The translations under genes were made by a program, and so were the position numbers. 64,000 nucleotides of DNA from Parapedobacter lycopersici (GTDB lineage: Bacteria; Bacteroidota; Bacteroidia; Sphingobacteriales; Sphingobacteriaceae), in the NCBI RefSeq assembly GCF_024643285.1, contig NZ_JAMSLW010000007.1:1-64000 (forward strand). Reading direction: 5' to 3'. This document shows, one piece after another, positions 36,394 to 45,321 of the stretch. Position 1 is the stretch's first letter; each line of letters opens with the position of its first letter. The notes below the pieces were generated by a model. The model did not search any database. It was not told where the DNA came from and saw only the letters and a list, made by a program, of their open reading frames with translations.

Positions 36394-38805
36394 TTAAAAT
36401 TTATACCCTATACTGAGCCTCAAATTACGAGGTGTTTCCGACTGCCAGTAAAATGCATTATTCCAGGAATAATAAGAACCCGTGTATAGGTATTCATCCA
36501 ATACATTAAACATATTGGCAGTAATCCGGAGCTGATCATTTTCCCAGAACAATCCGGCGTCTAGCTTGAAATAATCAGGTAGTCGCACGTCACTTTCGTC
36601 CCAGTTATCCGTCTTGCGGTCCCACAACCGGGTAAAGCCGGCTGCAGCCCCCACATTTTTGAGCACACCCCGCTGAATCCGGTACGTTAACCAAGCGTTG
36701 GCCGTATTGGCTGCGTATCCGAATAAATCATCGCCCACTGCGTAGTCTACCACTCCTTCAGCCACTTGGGTTACTTCAGCATTGGTGTACGCATAATTAG
36801 CGACCAGATCAAGGCCAGGTGCCAGGCGGCCATGCACATCCACTTCAATTCCCCGTGCAACTTTTTGTCCCAACACAATACTGTACCCTTCGGCAGGCGG
36901 CCGGTTCGGATCAGGTGTCAGCTCATTTTCCCGCAGGATGCGGTACACCGACAGTGATGTATTCCAAGCTCCTTCCGCCCAATCGCGCTTAACGCCTAAC
37001 TCCTGATTGTTACCGGTAATCGGCTTTACTTTGCCTTGGCCAAATATCCTACCCGATTGGGGTACAAAGGCCTGATCATACAGCGCATAAACGGCGGTAT
37101 GCTTATCGACACTCCAGCTCAGTCCAACGCGTGGTGTAAAATGGCTGGCCTTATCAGGCGCCGTGCCCCAGGCACTTTGGCTGACCGATGTATAACGCCC
37201 GGCAAGGGTAAGCCGGATCCGGTTGTCCCAAAAGCCGAGCTCATCCTGTATATAAATACCTTTGTACTGTTGGGTCATCGTACCACCGGCCAATACCGCC
37301 CGTGCTTCCAGACTGGTTGTCCGGTCAAAAACAGGGTAGCCATTTGCCGGCACGCCCAAATTGGGATTATAGACATCAAACTCCCCACCATTTGCAGTAT
37401 CCAGCGCATGGCTTTGCGCCCAATCGGCCATATAGTTCTTTTTCCCGACATCAATACCCACCAGAATCCGGTGACTTACCTTTCCGGTTGTCAGCTTCCC
37501 ATTGGCAAATACCTGTCCGAGGCTCATTTCGCTGAATGCGTCCCAGATATCGACACCACGGATAATCTTTCCGTCATTCGTCATTTCATTTTCAGGCCAC
37601 AGGGAAGACCCCACCTGGTCGTATAAAAGATAGTAGCCCTGGGCGGTTATCCGCCAATTCGTATCAATATCATGCGTGAGATTCACCAGGAAGGTCTGAT
37701 CCGTAATGTTGGTGGGCTCCAATCCTGCAGGTACCATCGAAAAGTTGCGGGGTAGGCTCGCATACCCACCGGGAGTCGGGCCGAACACATAATAGGAACC
37801 CACATCCGACATGTTCGCATACTGCAGGGTATACTCTGCGGTTATCTTGGTTTTGTCGTCCACCTGATAAGAAATTACGGGTGCCGCCACGTACCGGTTG
37901 TCAAACTCATTGGGGCGATGTGAGCCTTTTGTCTGGGCCGACGCATTGAAACGGTAAAGCAGTTTGCCACTTTTACCGATCCGGCCATCCAGGTCCATTG
38001 CTGCCCGGTACAGATCGTATTCGCCAATGGTGAGCGTCGCCTCTCCCCGGGTTTCCCCAGTGGGCTTTTTAGTTACCACGTTATAGGATCCGGAAGGCTC
38101 CCCATTGGCTAGCATAAAGCCGGCCGGCCCCTTAATAAACTCAATATGGTCCACAAAACTCATATCTTCCGTCAATGGCCCCCAGTACGATGCCACCACA
38201 TTAAATCCGTTGCGGAAAGCCTGTATCTGGGTACCCCTCATACTAATATTCGTGTATAAATTCCCCCAGTGTTCCAACCGCACAGCACCACTCACATTCC
38301 GGATCAGGCCATCGCTCATGCTGATCACTTGCTGATCGGCCAGTGTTTTATTGGATACGATCTGTATATTCTGAGGTATTTCAAGCAGGGGTTCATCCAG
38401 GCGCAGGGTTGGCGAAGGTGTTAACATATTGTAGTTTCCGCGATCTTTACTGATCAGCACTTCTTCCAGTTGTTCGCTGGTTATGTTAATGATGAAATCG
38501 TGCACATAATGATTAGCCGCTTGGACAACAATGTCCCTTGACTGTTTGCCCATGCCCAGCGCACTCACTTCCAGCGTTAGCGAACCTATTTGATTTAATT
38601 CAAAACGGTAATATCCGTCATCATCGGTTTGGGTACCTATGCGGGCTCCTGCTACGGAAACCGATACATGCCCAGCAGGAAGACCGTTGGACGTTTTCAC
38701 ATGGCCCGTAATCACGGTCTGCCTGCCATCCTGGGCATGGCCGGAGTTAAAGCAGGCAAAGAAAAGCAGAAAAAATAAGCCGATAAACTGCGTTGTTATT
38801 TTCAT
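36394..38805 (-). CDS. TonB-dependent siderophore-type receptor
   Basis: Outer-membrane active importer, 803 aa. Order: signal peptide (to about residue 24, ending GHAQ), a CarboxypepD-regulatory-like beta domain (about 30-115, VITGHVKTSNGLPAGHVSV), the plug (EIPQNIQIVSNKTLADQQ, ISMRGTQIQAFRNG, DHIEFIKGPAGFMLANGEPSG, which is the siderophore-receptor plug signature), then a 22-strand barrel ending in the aromatic LRLSIGYKF. The ligand is unknown; plug similarity favours a ferric siderophore. The DUF4198 gene lies 14 bp upstream on the same strand. Confidence 0.93.
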   Translation of the reverse strand: MKITTQFIGLFFLLFFACFNSGHAQDGRQTVITGHVKTSNGLPAGHVSVSVAGARIGTQTDDDGYYRFELNQIGSLTLEVSALGMGKQSRDIVVQAANHYVHDFIINITSEQLEEVLISKDRGNYNMLTPSPTLRLDEPLLEIPQNIQIVSNKTLADQQVISMSDGLIRNVSGAVRLEHWGNLYTNISMRGTQIQAFRNGFNVVASYWGPLTEDMSFVDHIEFIKGPAGFMLANGEPSGSYNVVTKKPTGETRGEATLTIGEYDLYRAAMDLDGRIGKSGKLLYRFNASAQTKGSHRPNEFDNRYVAAPVISYQVDDKTKITAEYTLQYANMSDVGSYYVFGPTPGGYASLPRNFSMVPAGLEPTNITDQTFLVNLTHDIDTNWRITAQGYYLLYDQVGSSLWPENEMTNDGKIIRGVDIWDAFSEMSLGQVFANGKLTTGKVSHRILVGIDVGKKNYMADWAQSHALDTANGGEFDVYNPNLGVPANGYPVFDRTTSLEARAVLAGGTMTQQYKGIYIQDELGFWDNRIRLTLAGRYTSVSQSAWGTAPDKASHFTPRVGLSWSVDKHTAVYALYDQAFVPQSGRIFGQGKVKPITGNNQELGVKRDWAEGAWNTSLSVYRILRENELTPDPNRPPAEGYSIVLGQKVARGIEVDVHGRLAPGLDLVANYAYTNAEVTQVAEGVVDYAVGDDLFGYAANTANAWLTYRIQRGVLKNVGAAAGFTRLWDRKTDNWDESDVRLPDYFKLDAGLFWENDQLRITANMFNVLDEYLYTGSYYSWNNAFYWQSETPRNLRLSIGYKF

Positions 38806-38819
38806 GGTTTCAATCGGCG

Positions 38820-39521
38820 TTAATCGATGAACATATGGTAAGTGGATATGCGGTGAAGATGTTCAAAACCGTCACCTGTTACCTCGGCACTGTGCAGCGC
38901 CTCCACAAGATAAGTTCCCTTACGGTCCGGGACAAAGGAAAAAGAACCATTACCATCTGTCTGGAATGTTTTGCTCCAACCGTTTGGCGAAAATACAGTA
39001 ACCTCCAGTTCCTCAACTGGTTTACCATCCAGTCGGGCATGTACGTCCACTGGTAAATTTACCTGCGGCTCGCCTGATGGATCAGTAAATACGCGGAAGT
39101 CCGCCATCACACCCTCTGCAACATCCAACGTATTACCCACCGTTACCACTGCGGTACCATTAAACTGGTACTTATGCCCCTCAAAGGTTTCCGCTACCGG
39201 TTTCGCGATGCTCAACGTGTAAGCGCCACCCGTTTCCGGTGTAAATGTAGCAATGTAGTAATCTGCCTCTGGTGTGGCGGTCAGTGTCCGGCTGCTGCCA
39301 TCCGGAAGGTGGAGCTGTAGCACAAAGGTGCCCACGTCCGACCACCATGCCGTCGTTTTATCCGGTGTAGCCGCTGCAGGCTCCCCATAATAGATCCGTA
39401 CTTCGTGCGCTGCACCGCGTTGGCCGGTTGAACTGGTTTCTATCCACAGGGCATGTGCCTGAACCTGAAGGGCAGTGCATAGGCTGCCTGCCCAAATAAG
39501 CATTACATAAATGGTTTTCAT
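38820..39521 (-). CDS. DUF4198-domain periplasmic protein
   Basis: A 233-aa exported protein with a Sec signal (IYVMLIWAGSLCTALQVQAHA) and an immunoglobulin-like DUF4198 domain, the family related to the NikM-type subunit of nickel uptake systems. The mature N-terminus begins HALWIETS, where His after the signal cleavage site is typical for metal-binding members. It precedes the TonB receptor by 14 bp, so a joint role in metal-complex uptake is likely. The ATG at 39521 starts the signal peptide; the open frame extends to 39605. Confidence 0.87.
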   Translation of the reverse strand: MKTIYVMLIWAGSLCTALQVQAHALWIETSSTGQRGAAHEVRIYYGEPAAATPDKTTAWWSDVGTFVLQLHLPDGSSRTLTATPEADYYIATFTPETGGAYTLSIAKPVAETFEGHKYQFNGTAVVTVGNTLDVAEGVMADFRVFTDPSGEPQVNLPVDVHARLDGKPVEELEVTVFSPNGWSKTFQTDGNGSFSFVPDRKGTYLVEALHSAEVTGDGFEHLHRISTYHMFID

Positions 39522-39754
39522 GATGATTGAAGTATTAAGATTAAACGATAAAATGCGCGATGGAGGTTGCCCCCGATATGCAGCAGCATATCGGGATAAA
39601 GGCACACAGGTGTAATTTCAAGGGCAGAAGCTACCCCCGTAAGCAAAATTTTTTTATTTTGCATGGCTTTAAATGCTAACCGTATTTAAAAGCACCCGCT
39701 TAATCAGCGGAACCGGCCGCACAGTTCGCACCTGTGCGGCCTCTTCATTGGGGA
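39522..39754 (-). promoter_or_regulatory. Structured leader of the DUF4198-TonB receptor operon
   Basis: Three hairpins occur in about 230 nt of expected untranslated RNA: GGCCGCACAG/CTGTGCGGCC (39715-39724 and 39732-39741), CCGCT/AGCGG around 39696-39710, and CCCGATATGC/GCATATCGGG (39572-39581 and 39586-39595). I could not match the conserved core of a cobalamin, TPP, FMN or SAM riboswitch. It may be a regulatory RNA of unknown class. Confidence 0.45.
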
Positions 39755-39787
39755 CAAATATAATTAGTTGTTTATAATAAGTCTAAA
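39755..39787 (-). promoter_or_regulatory. Promoter with possible Fur-like operator
   Basis: On the minus strand TATATTTG (39755-39762) is a perfect -7 element; TTTAG 20 nt upstream (39783-39787) can serve as -33. Between and over them lies the imperfect dyad TTTATAATAAGTCTAAA on the plus strand (39771-39787), similar in layout to TTTAGA...TCTAAA iron-regulator sites. The operator call is inference. Confidence 0.4.
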
Positions 39788-39826
39788 TAATTCTTATTTA
39801 ATTGAAGAAGCCACATAACTGCAGGC

Positions 39827-39858
39827 AAAAAAAACAGGATACCCAATGGGTATCCTGT
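39827..39858 (-). terminator. Terminator of the Gfo/Idh/MocA gene
   Basis: Reading the minus strand, ACAGGATACCC-ATT-GGGTATCCTGT (39834-39858) forms an 11-bp stem with a 3-nt loop followed by a run of T (complement of the A-run at 39827-39834), 28 bp after the stop of the oxidoreductase gene. Confidence 0.9.
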
Positions 39859-39886
39859 CCGATGAATATGCGCCTGTCTTTCCGCT

Positions 39887-41329
39887 TTATACGGCTGGCA
39901 ACTCCCAGCCTTTCCGATACTCCCGCTTCACAAACCGGTTGACCTCGTCAAAGTTGGTTACTCTCATGTTATTATTATCCCAAAGGAGTTTCAGGTTCCT
40001 GCCGGGATAACGGTTGTCGATACGCACGTCCGATCCCCTGATAGCCAGATTTGCCATTAGCAGTGCCTCCGTGAGCGGGCCGCTAATTTCAAACGGCGCA
40101 CTTACGGTTTTATTTCCATACCCGGCAATACAGGCTTCCACCCACTGCGCATAGTGACCCTCTGCACTCCCCGGCACCCGTTCGTACTTCACCGGCAACC
40201 GGTGCTGCTCCGTCAATGAGGTAGGCAGCAGCCGGGGATTTTCCGCATAGCACCCCGCCATCATTTTGCCTTTTGTGCCAATAAAGAGGATGCCATTGCC
40301 ACCATCGCCAAACACTTCGTTTGCGCCCAGTTCTTCAGGCCGTTGAGGCTGTATACCGCCATCCATCCAGTGAATGGTCACATCGCCTTTGGTTTTCGCT
40401 GTTTTGGGGAAGGTGAGTACCGCATAGCTCGAGGGTGGGCAGCTCTCAGGAAAATAGCCTCGCTTGAATTCATCTACATAAACCGTTCCCACGCTGGCCT
40501 GTACGTCTTTCACGTACTGCAGACCCAATATGCTAAACGGTGCCTCCATTATGTGGCAGCCCATATCACCAAGGGCTCCGGTACCATAGTCCCACCAGCC
40601 ACGCCAATTAAAAGGCACTAATTTATCCACGTAATCTTTATAGGGAGCCGTGCCCAGCCAACGATCCCAATCGAGTTCGGCCGGTACCTCTGCCCGTTTT
40701 GCCGGCCACTGAATTCCCTGGGGCCACACGGGCCTGTCGGTCCAGGTATAAATCGTATGGACATCTCCCAATAGGCCGGCGTCAAACCATTCCCGCATAA
40801 TACGCACGCCGTCGCCCGAAGCACCCTGGTTACCCATCTGGGTAACCACCTTATATTTCTTGGCTGCGGCAGTGAGCGCCCTTGCCTCAAAAATATCATG
40901 GGTCAGCGGTTTCTGTACATACACATGTTTGCCCAGCTGCATGGCCGGAAGTGCATGGATCGCGTGGTTATGGTCGGGCGTTGACACAGACACGGCATCA
41001 ATATGTTTGTGCTCCTTGTCCAGCATCTCCCGGAAATCCTTATAGTATTTCGCATTGGGGAACCGTTTTACGGAACCGGCCGCCCGGCGGTCGTCCACAT
41101 CGCACAGGTAAGCAATCGTTGCCTTTCCGCTGTCATGGAAATTTCTCAGGTCTGACTCCCCCTTCCCGCCAACACCGATACCGGCAATAACCAGTTTATC
41201 GCTGGGCGGCACATACCCCGCTCCACCCAGTACATAACGGGGCACGATCATAAATCCGGCGGCAGCGGCAGTCCCCGTTTTAATAAAGTCTCTCCGGGAT
41301 TTTCCGGATTGATTCTTGTTTTTTTCCAT
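39887..41329 (-). CDS. Tat-exported Gfo/Idh/MocA-family oxidoreductase
   Basis: A 480-aa NAD(P)-dependent sugar dehydrogenase-like protein. The N-terminus carries a twin-arginine signal, SRRDFIKTGTAAAAG, so it is exported folded with its cofactor. The Rossmann region is VIAGIGVGGKGESD, with the acidic residue in AYLCDVDDRR; VSTPDHNHAIHALPAMQ and HVYVQKPLTHDIFEA contain the family Lys, and GDMGCHIMEAPF the catalytic His region. Such periplasmic enzymes oxidise sugars or act on 3-keto derivatives. The substrate is unknown; the palindrome at 41380-41395 may control it. Confidence 0.92.
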   Translation of the reverse strand: MEKNKNQSGKSRRDFIKTGTAAAAGFMIVPRYVLGGAGYVPPSDKLVIAGIGVGGKGESDLRNFHDSGKATIAYLCDVDDRRAAGSVKRFPNAKYYKDFREMLDKEHKHIDAVSVSTPDHNHAIHALPAMQLGKHVYVQKPLTHDIFEARALTAAAKKYKVVTQMGNQGASGDGVRIMREWFDAGLLGDVHTIYTWTDRPVWPQGIQWPAKRAEVPAELDWDRWLGTAPYKDYVDKLVPFNWRGWWDYGTGALGDMGCHIMEAPFSILGLQYVKDVQASVGTVYVDEFKRGYFPESCPPSSYAVLTFPKTAKTKGDVTIHWMDGGIQPQRPEELGANEVFGDGGNGILFIGTKGKMMAGCYAENPRLLPTSLTEQHRLPVKYERVPGSAEGHYAQWVEACIAGYGNKTVSAPFEISGPLTEALLMANLAIRGSDVRIDNRYPGRNLKLLWDNNNMRVTNFDEVNRFVKREYRKGWELPAV

Positions 41330-41379
41330 GTCAACTCGTTTTGATGGCCCGGCGGCGGCACTATGGCGTCACTGGGTTT

Positions 41380-41395
41380 CAATTTACATAAATTG
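41380..41395. promoter_or_regulatory. Palindrome upstream of the oxidoreductase gene
   Basis: CAATTTACATAAATTG is a dyad with 7-bp perfect arms around a CA centre, 51 bp upstream of the minus-strand ATG. Its position and symmetry suggest an operator for a dimeric regulator. Confidence 0.4.
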
Positions 41396-41476
41396 TTTTA
41401 GCACAAATAACCTAATGAATAGGAATAGTTTATAACCTTCGCTAATATAGTAAATTAATTGAACCGATTGACAACG

Positions 41477-42136
41477 CTATTTAACGAATGGCTGGCCATT
41501 TTTTAAAAACTCAAGCACTTCATGCAGATCAACAAACAGCCGGTCGACCGACAGGTCCCTGCGGATCTCTTCATGACTCTGCACACCGAAACAGGTCAAC
41601 CCCGCCGCCGCTGCTGCCGTCACACCCGTCACCGAGTCTTCCAGCACAAGGCAATCCGATTTGTCGATACCAAGCCGATTCACACAAAGTTCGTATGGTT
41701 CGGGTGATGGTTTCGGATAGGTGACATCGGAACGGGTAACCAGGGTTTCAAAGTAATTGATCAGTCCATGCTTCGTCAGGTTAAATTCCGTAACAGGCCG
41801 GAGGCTGGATGTAACTACCGCCATCGTGATGCCCAGCTCATGCAAGTAAGTGATCAATTCCGTCACGCCCGGCATCAATGAAACGTCCTCTTCCGTATAT
41901 TGCTGTGCAATCCGGGTTTTCTTCCGTTCAAAAAAGGTTTCGGCGTCCTCGTTAAAACCAAACTGCTCCTGCAATACGACAAAAGCCTGGCGCTCGGTTT
42001 TTCCCGCAAAGGAGGTAAGCCAGGTGTGGCTATCCAGTGCGATGCCGTATTCCTCCAGCACCGCCTTCCAGCCCTTGTAATAAAACCATTCGGAATCAAT
42101 GATGGTACCGTCCAGATCAAATAAGACTGCTTTCAA
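41477..42136 (-). CDS. HAD-family phosphatase/phosphomutase (beta-phosphoglucomutase-like)
   Basis: A 219-aa HAD hydrolase of subclass IA. Motif I FDLDGTIIDSEWF has both Asp; a helical cap follows (TWLTSFAGKTERQAF); motif II is VVTSS; motif III is YPKPSPEPY with the Lys; motif IV is LVLEDSVTGVTAAAAAG. The DxDGT-DSE start and KPxPE segment fit the beta-phosphoglucomutase/sugar-phosphatase branch. The substrate cannot be fixed from sequence. Confidence 0.92.
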   Translation of the reverse strand: MKAVLFDLDGTIIDSEWFYYKGWKAVLEEYGIALDSHTWLTSFAGKTERQAFVVLQEQFGFNEDAETFFERKKTRIAQQYTEEDVSLMPGVTELITYLHELGITMAVVTSSLRPVTEFNLTKHGLINYFETLVTRSDVTYPKPSPEPYELCVNRLGIDKSDCLVLEDSVTGVTAAAAAGLTCFGVQSHEEIRRDLSVDRLFVDLHEVLEFLKNGQPFVK

Positions 42137-42432
42137 TTCGATATCTCCTTAACATTAAAATAGTGGCCATACAGTGCCCTCCCTCCTGTTCCGTGCACCG
42201 CGCTACGGACGTGGCAATATTACCATTAATCGTATTATTTTAATATTATTTCTCATCTTTTTCATCCACACGACCTGTTTTATACGTCCATGGAAATCCG
42301 CATACCCCGGGCGCTTTCCGCACAGGTCAAAGCACAGGCGTGTATAAACCTAGCGCGCACCTGGATTGCCCCCCAAACGCTGTTCTCTCATGACAGCTGG
42401 TGGCTGGTCCAGTCTGCCAACGTTTACATAAA
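42137..42432. other. Intergenic region without a supported gene
   Basis: This divergent gap between the HAD and FAH-family genes holds an open frame from 42290 that runs into the FAH gene in another phase, with composition unlike its neighbours and no recognisable domain. I found no tRNA or terminator. The promoter of the FAH gene occupies the right-hand end. Confidence 0.5.
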
Positions 42433-42464
42433 CTTGTACATGAAGGCAAGTTTATCTAAGTTTG
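42433..42464 (+). promoter_or_regulatory. Promoter of the FAH-family gene with overlapping dyad
   Basis: CTTG (42433-42436), 20 nt, TAAGTTTG (42457-42464) fits the phylum consensus; the ATG follows 21 nt later. The arms TAAACTTG (42429-42436) and CAAGTTTA (42447-42454) form a perfect 8-bp dyad across the -33 element and spacer, suggesting a repressor site. Confidence 0.6.
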
Positions 42465-42485
42465 TCAGGAACTATCGCGTTGCCC

Positions 42486-43094
42486 ATGAAGATCATTGCC
42501 ATCGGCAGAAATTATACCGAACACGCCCATGAACTCAACAATCCGGTTCCTGAAAAACCGGTGATTTTTTTAAAGCCCGATACAGCGTTGTTAAAAAACC
42601 GCGATTTCTATTACCCTGATTTCTCGCAAAACATCCACCACGAGATCGAGATCGTGCTGGGCATCTGCAAAGAGGGCAAACACATCAGCCGTAAATTTGC
42701 ACATACATATTACGATACTATTGGCTTAGGAATCGATTTCACCGCCCGCGACATCCAGCAGCAGCATAAGGAAAAGTCACTGCCCTGGGAACTGGCTAAG
42801 GCATTTGATGGGTCGGCGCCCGTGAGCCCGCTGTTGCCCAAGGATACATTCGATGATCCGTATGCCATTGATTTCAGGCTGACCAAAAATGGAGAAGTAG
42901 TACAGCAAGGCAACACGAAGGACCTCATTTTCTCGTTTGAGGATATCCTGGTTTTTGTCTCGCAATATATTACACTGCGAAAGGGCGACCTGATTTTTAC
43001 CGGCACGCCGGCCGGCGTGGGACCTGTTGCGGTGGGCGACTACCTGGAAGGCTTTATCGGTGAGCAACGGATGCTTCATCTTCATGTGAAATAA
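42486..43094 (+). CDS. Fumarylacetoacetate hydrolase-family enzyme (FAHD1-like)
   Basis: A 202-aa compact FAH-fold protein, the size of acylpyruvases/oxaloacetate decarboxylases. Metal ligands are visible in HHEIEIVLGI (Glu, Glu) and IDFTARDIQ (Asp). GRNYTEHAHELNNPVPEKP at the start and FTGTPAGVGPVAVGD near the end are family hallmarks. The ATG at 42486 starts at the conserved MKIIAIGRNY; the longer frame from 42462 would lie within the promoter's transcribed start. Cytoplasmic. Confidence 0.93.
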   Translation: MKIIAIGRNYTEHAHELNNPVPEKPVIFLKPDTALLKNRDFYYPDFSQNIHHEIEIVLGICKEGKHISRKFAHTYYDTIGLGIDFTARDIQQQHKEKSLPWELAKAFDGSAPVSPLLPKDTFDDPYAIDFRLTKNGEVVQQGNTKDLIFSFEDILVFVSQYITLRKGDLIFTGTPAGVGPVAVGDYLEGFIGEQRMLHLHVK

Positions 43095-43099
43095 CAGTT

Positions 43100-44821
43100 A
43101 TGCGGTTTATCCAACTTTTTACGCTATTAATCGTTGCTGTGGGCCCGGCTCATGCCCAGGGACCTGTCAGCCAGAGCCGCTCGTATCCCCGGGACTACTT
43201 CCGGCAGCCATTGGACCTCCCCCCGCAGGCATCGGGTACGTTTGCAGAGCTCCGGAGCAATCATTTCCATGGGGGGTCAGACTACCGTACGCAGCAACGG
43301 ATCGGACACCCGCTCCACGCCATTGGCGACGGATATATCTCGCGTGCGCGGGTACAGCTTGGGGGCGGGGGAAATGCGTTATACATTACCCACCCGAACG
43401 GCTATACAAGCGTATACATGCACATGCATGTGTTCAATGAACGCATTGCGGCGGCAGTCCGCGAACAGCAATACCGCGAACAGCGCTTTGACGTGGATGT
43501 CCGGCTTGAACCGAAAATCATTCCGGTAAAAAAAGGCGATATCATCGGCCAGACAGGTAATTCAGGCAGTTCCCAGGGACCGCACCTGCATCTCGAAATC
43601 CGGGATACGGAGTCGGAAGAGCCCATCAACCCGCAATTATTCGGGCTTGAATTTCCGGATAACATCCCCCCGGCAATTCAGGGCATTACGGTTTATGATC
43701 TGGGTGATGAGTCCTTCAGCGAACATACGCCGCGCAGGCACCTGCAGGTAAGCGCAGGCAACAGCGGGCAGTATGCGCTGGCGCAAAATACCGTAATTCC
43801 CATCAATGGACGGACGGGAATTGGTATCGTAACTTCCGATAAACATAATGGCTCTCCTTTTTCCAACGGTGTATATTCAATTGAACTGTTACTCGACGGC
43901 AAGCCCATCTACCACGCCGTATTCGAGCGCTTTGGCTTCACCGATTCCCGCGCGCTCAACTCCCATATCGATTACCCCTACTACATACTGAAAAGGACCC
44001 GCATACAAAAGAGCTTTGTCGACCCCAACAACCCACTTGAGATTTATAAACAGCTCGTCAACGATGGTGTCCTGGTCCTAACGGATAACGAAGTGCACCA
44101 ATTGATGTACCGTGTACGCGATGTCCGGGGGAATACCAGCACCTTGGGCTTCAGCGTACAGCATAATACCGCCTATCAGCCCGAGCGGAAACGCACACCG
44201 GGGACGGTCATATTCAACTACGATAAGGAAAACCGCTACACATCCGACCACCTCCAGATCACGGTCCCGGAAAACAGCCTGTACGACCAGCTGCATTTCA
44301 GCTATGCACAGGGCACGAAACCAGCCAAAGGCTACTCCCTGATGCAGCATGTGCATAACCGGATGATCCCGGTCCACCGCGGTTACCAACTTGCCATCAA
44401 ACCCGACGAAACGCTGCCTGTGCACCTCTATGGTAAGGCGCTTATTGTAGACAGCCGTGGCAATTCGCAGGGCGGACGTTATGAAGACGGCTGGGTACGC
44501 ACCACCGCATACAGTTTCGGAAGCTTCTATGTCGGGGTAGATACCATTGCTCCGACGATCCGCCCGCAGAACATCAGCGAAGGGAAAAATATGGCGACCC
44601 TTTCGCGTATGAACCTCCTGATCGGCGACGACCTGTCGGGCATCCAGCAGTTCAATGGGTACCTTGACGACCAATGGGTACTGATGGAATACGATCCGAA
44701 GGCCGGTGTGCTGTGGCACGTGTTTGAGCCCGGTCTCTCCAAGGGCAAACACCATTTCCGTTTGGAAGTGGTCGACTGGAAGGACAACAAACAGGTATAC
44801 GAAGTAAATTTCCTGCGGTAG
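43100..44821 (+). CDS. Secreted M23-family metallopeptidase
   Basis: A 573-aa exported protein with a signal peptide ending AHAQ (residue 20). The LytM/M23 domain occupies about residues 40-180: zinc ligands HFHGGSD (His57, Asp61) and GPHLHLEIRD (about residue 160), so the peptidase looks active and likely cuts peptidoglycan cross-bridges. The remaining ~390 residues form beta-rich domains without a family I can name. It starts 5 bp after the FAH-family gene and 25 bp before bcp. Confidence 0.92.
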   Translation: MRFIQLFTLLIVAVGPAHAQGPVSQSRSYPRDYFRQPLDLPPQASGTFAELRSNHFHGGSDYRTQQRIGHPLHAIGDGYISRARVQLGGGGNALYITHPNGYTSVYMHMHVFNERIAAAVREQQYREQRFDVDVRLEPKIIPVKKGDIIGQTGNSGSSQGPHLHLEIRDTESEEPINPQLFGLEFPDNIPPAIQGITVYDLGDESFSEHTPRRHLQVSAGNSGQYALAQNTVIPINGRTGIGIVTSDKHNGSPFSNGVYSIELLLDGKPIYHAVFERFGFTDSRALNSHIDYPYYILKRTRIQKSFVDPNNPLEIYKQLVNDGVLVLTDNEVHQLMYRVRDVRGNTSTLGFSVQHNTAYQPERKRTPGTVIFNYDKENRYTSDHLQITVPENSLYDQLHFSYAQGTKPAKGYSLMQHVHNRMIPVHRGYQLAIKPDETLPVHLYGKALIVDSRGNSQGGRYEDGWVRTTAYSFGSFYVGVDTIAPTIRPQNISEGKNMATLSRMNLLIGDDLSGIQQFNGYLDDQWVLMEYDPKAGVLWHVFEPGLSKGKHHFRLEVVDWKDNKQVYEVNFLR

Positions 44822-44846
44822 TACCCGCAATAAATCAAAATTTGTT

Positions 44847-45308
44847 ATGGCAGCATTAAAAGTAGGCGACAAAGCCCCCGGATTCACGGCAAAAAACCAG
44901 CACGGCGATACCCTGTCCCTCAGCGATTTTAAGGGCAAGCGGGTCATCCTTTATTTTTACCCGAAAGACAACACCCCTGGGTGCACAACCGAGGCCTGCA
45001 ATTTCCGCGACAATTACGAGTCGCTGCAGGCGGAGGGGTTTGAAGTAATCGGCGTCAGCACCGATAGCGAGCAATCGCACCAAAAGTTCATCCGCAAATA
45101 CAACCTCCCCTTTAACCTGGTGGCTGATGAGGAACAAAAAATCGTAAGCGACTATGGGGTCTGGGTAGAAAAAAATATGTTCGGCATCAAATACATGGGA
45201 ACAGCCCGCACGACATTCCTGATCGACGAGCAAGGCACCATCACGCACATCATTAAGAAAGTAAAAAACGCCGACGCCTCGCAGCAGGTAAGGGAACTCC
45301 TTGGCTAA
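44847..45308 (+). CDS. bcp: Thioredoxin-dependent thiol peroxidase (Bcp/PrxQ)
   Basis: Peroxiredoxin reducing hydrogen peroxide and organic hydroperoxides. The 153-aa product has the peroxidatic Cys46 in YPKDNTPGCTTEAC and the resolving Cys51 five residues later, as in the Bcp type, plus GVSTDSEQSHQKF and the Arg in GTARTTFLIDEQG. It is coupled to the next gene, whose ATG lies 13 bp downstream. Confidence 0.97.
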   Translation: MAALKVGDKAPGFTAKNQHGDTLSLSDFKGKRVILYFYPKDNTPGCTTEACNFRDNYESLQAEGFEVIGVSTDSEQSHQKFIRKYNLPFNLVADEEQKIVSDYGVWVEKNMFGIKYMGTARTTFLIDEQGTITHIIKKVKNADASQQVRELLG

Positions 45309-45321
45309 ACGGCCCGGCACG

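Noticed and set aside
39522-39754. Cobalamin or other known riboswitch before the DUF4198-TonB operon
   Set aside because: Several hairpins are present, but none of the conserved core sequences of known riboswitch classes could be found.
42290-42532. An 80-codon ORF between the HAD and FAH-family genes
   Set aside because: It overlaps the FAH gene in another frame, spans that gene's promoter, and has no recognisable domain.
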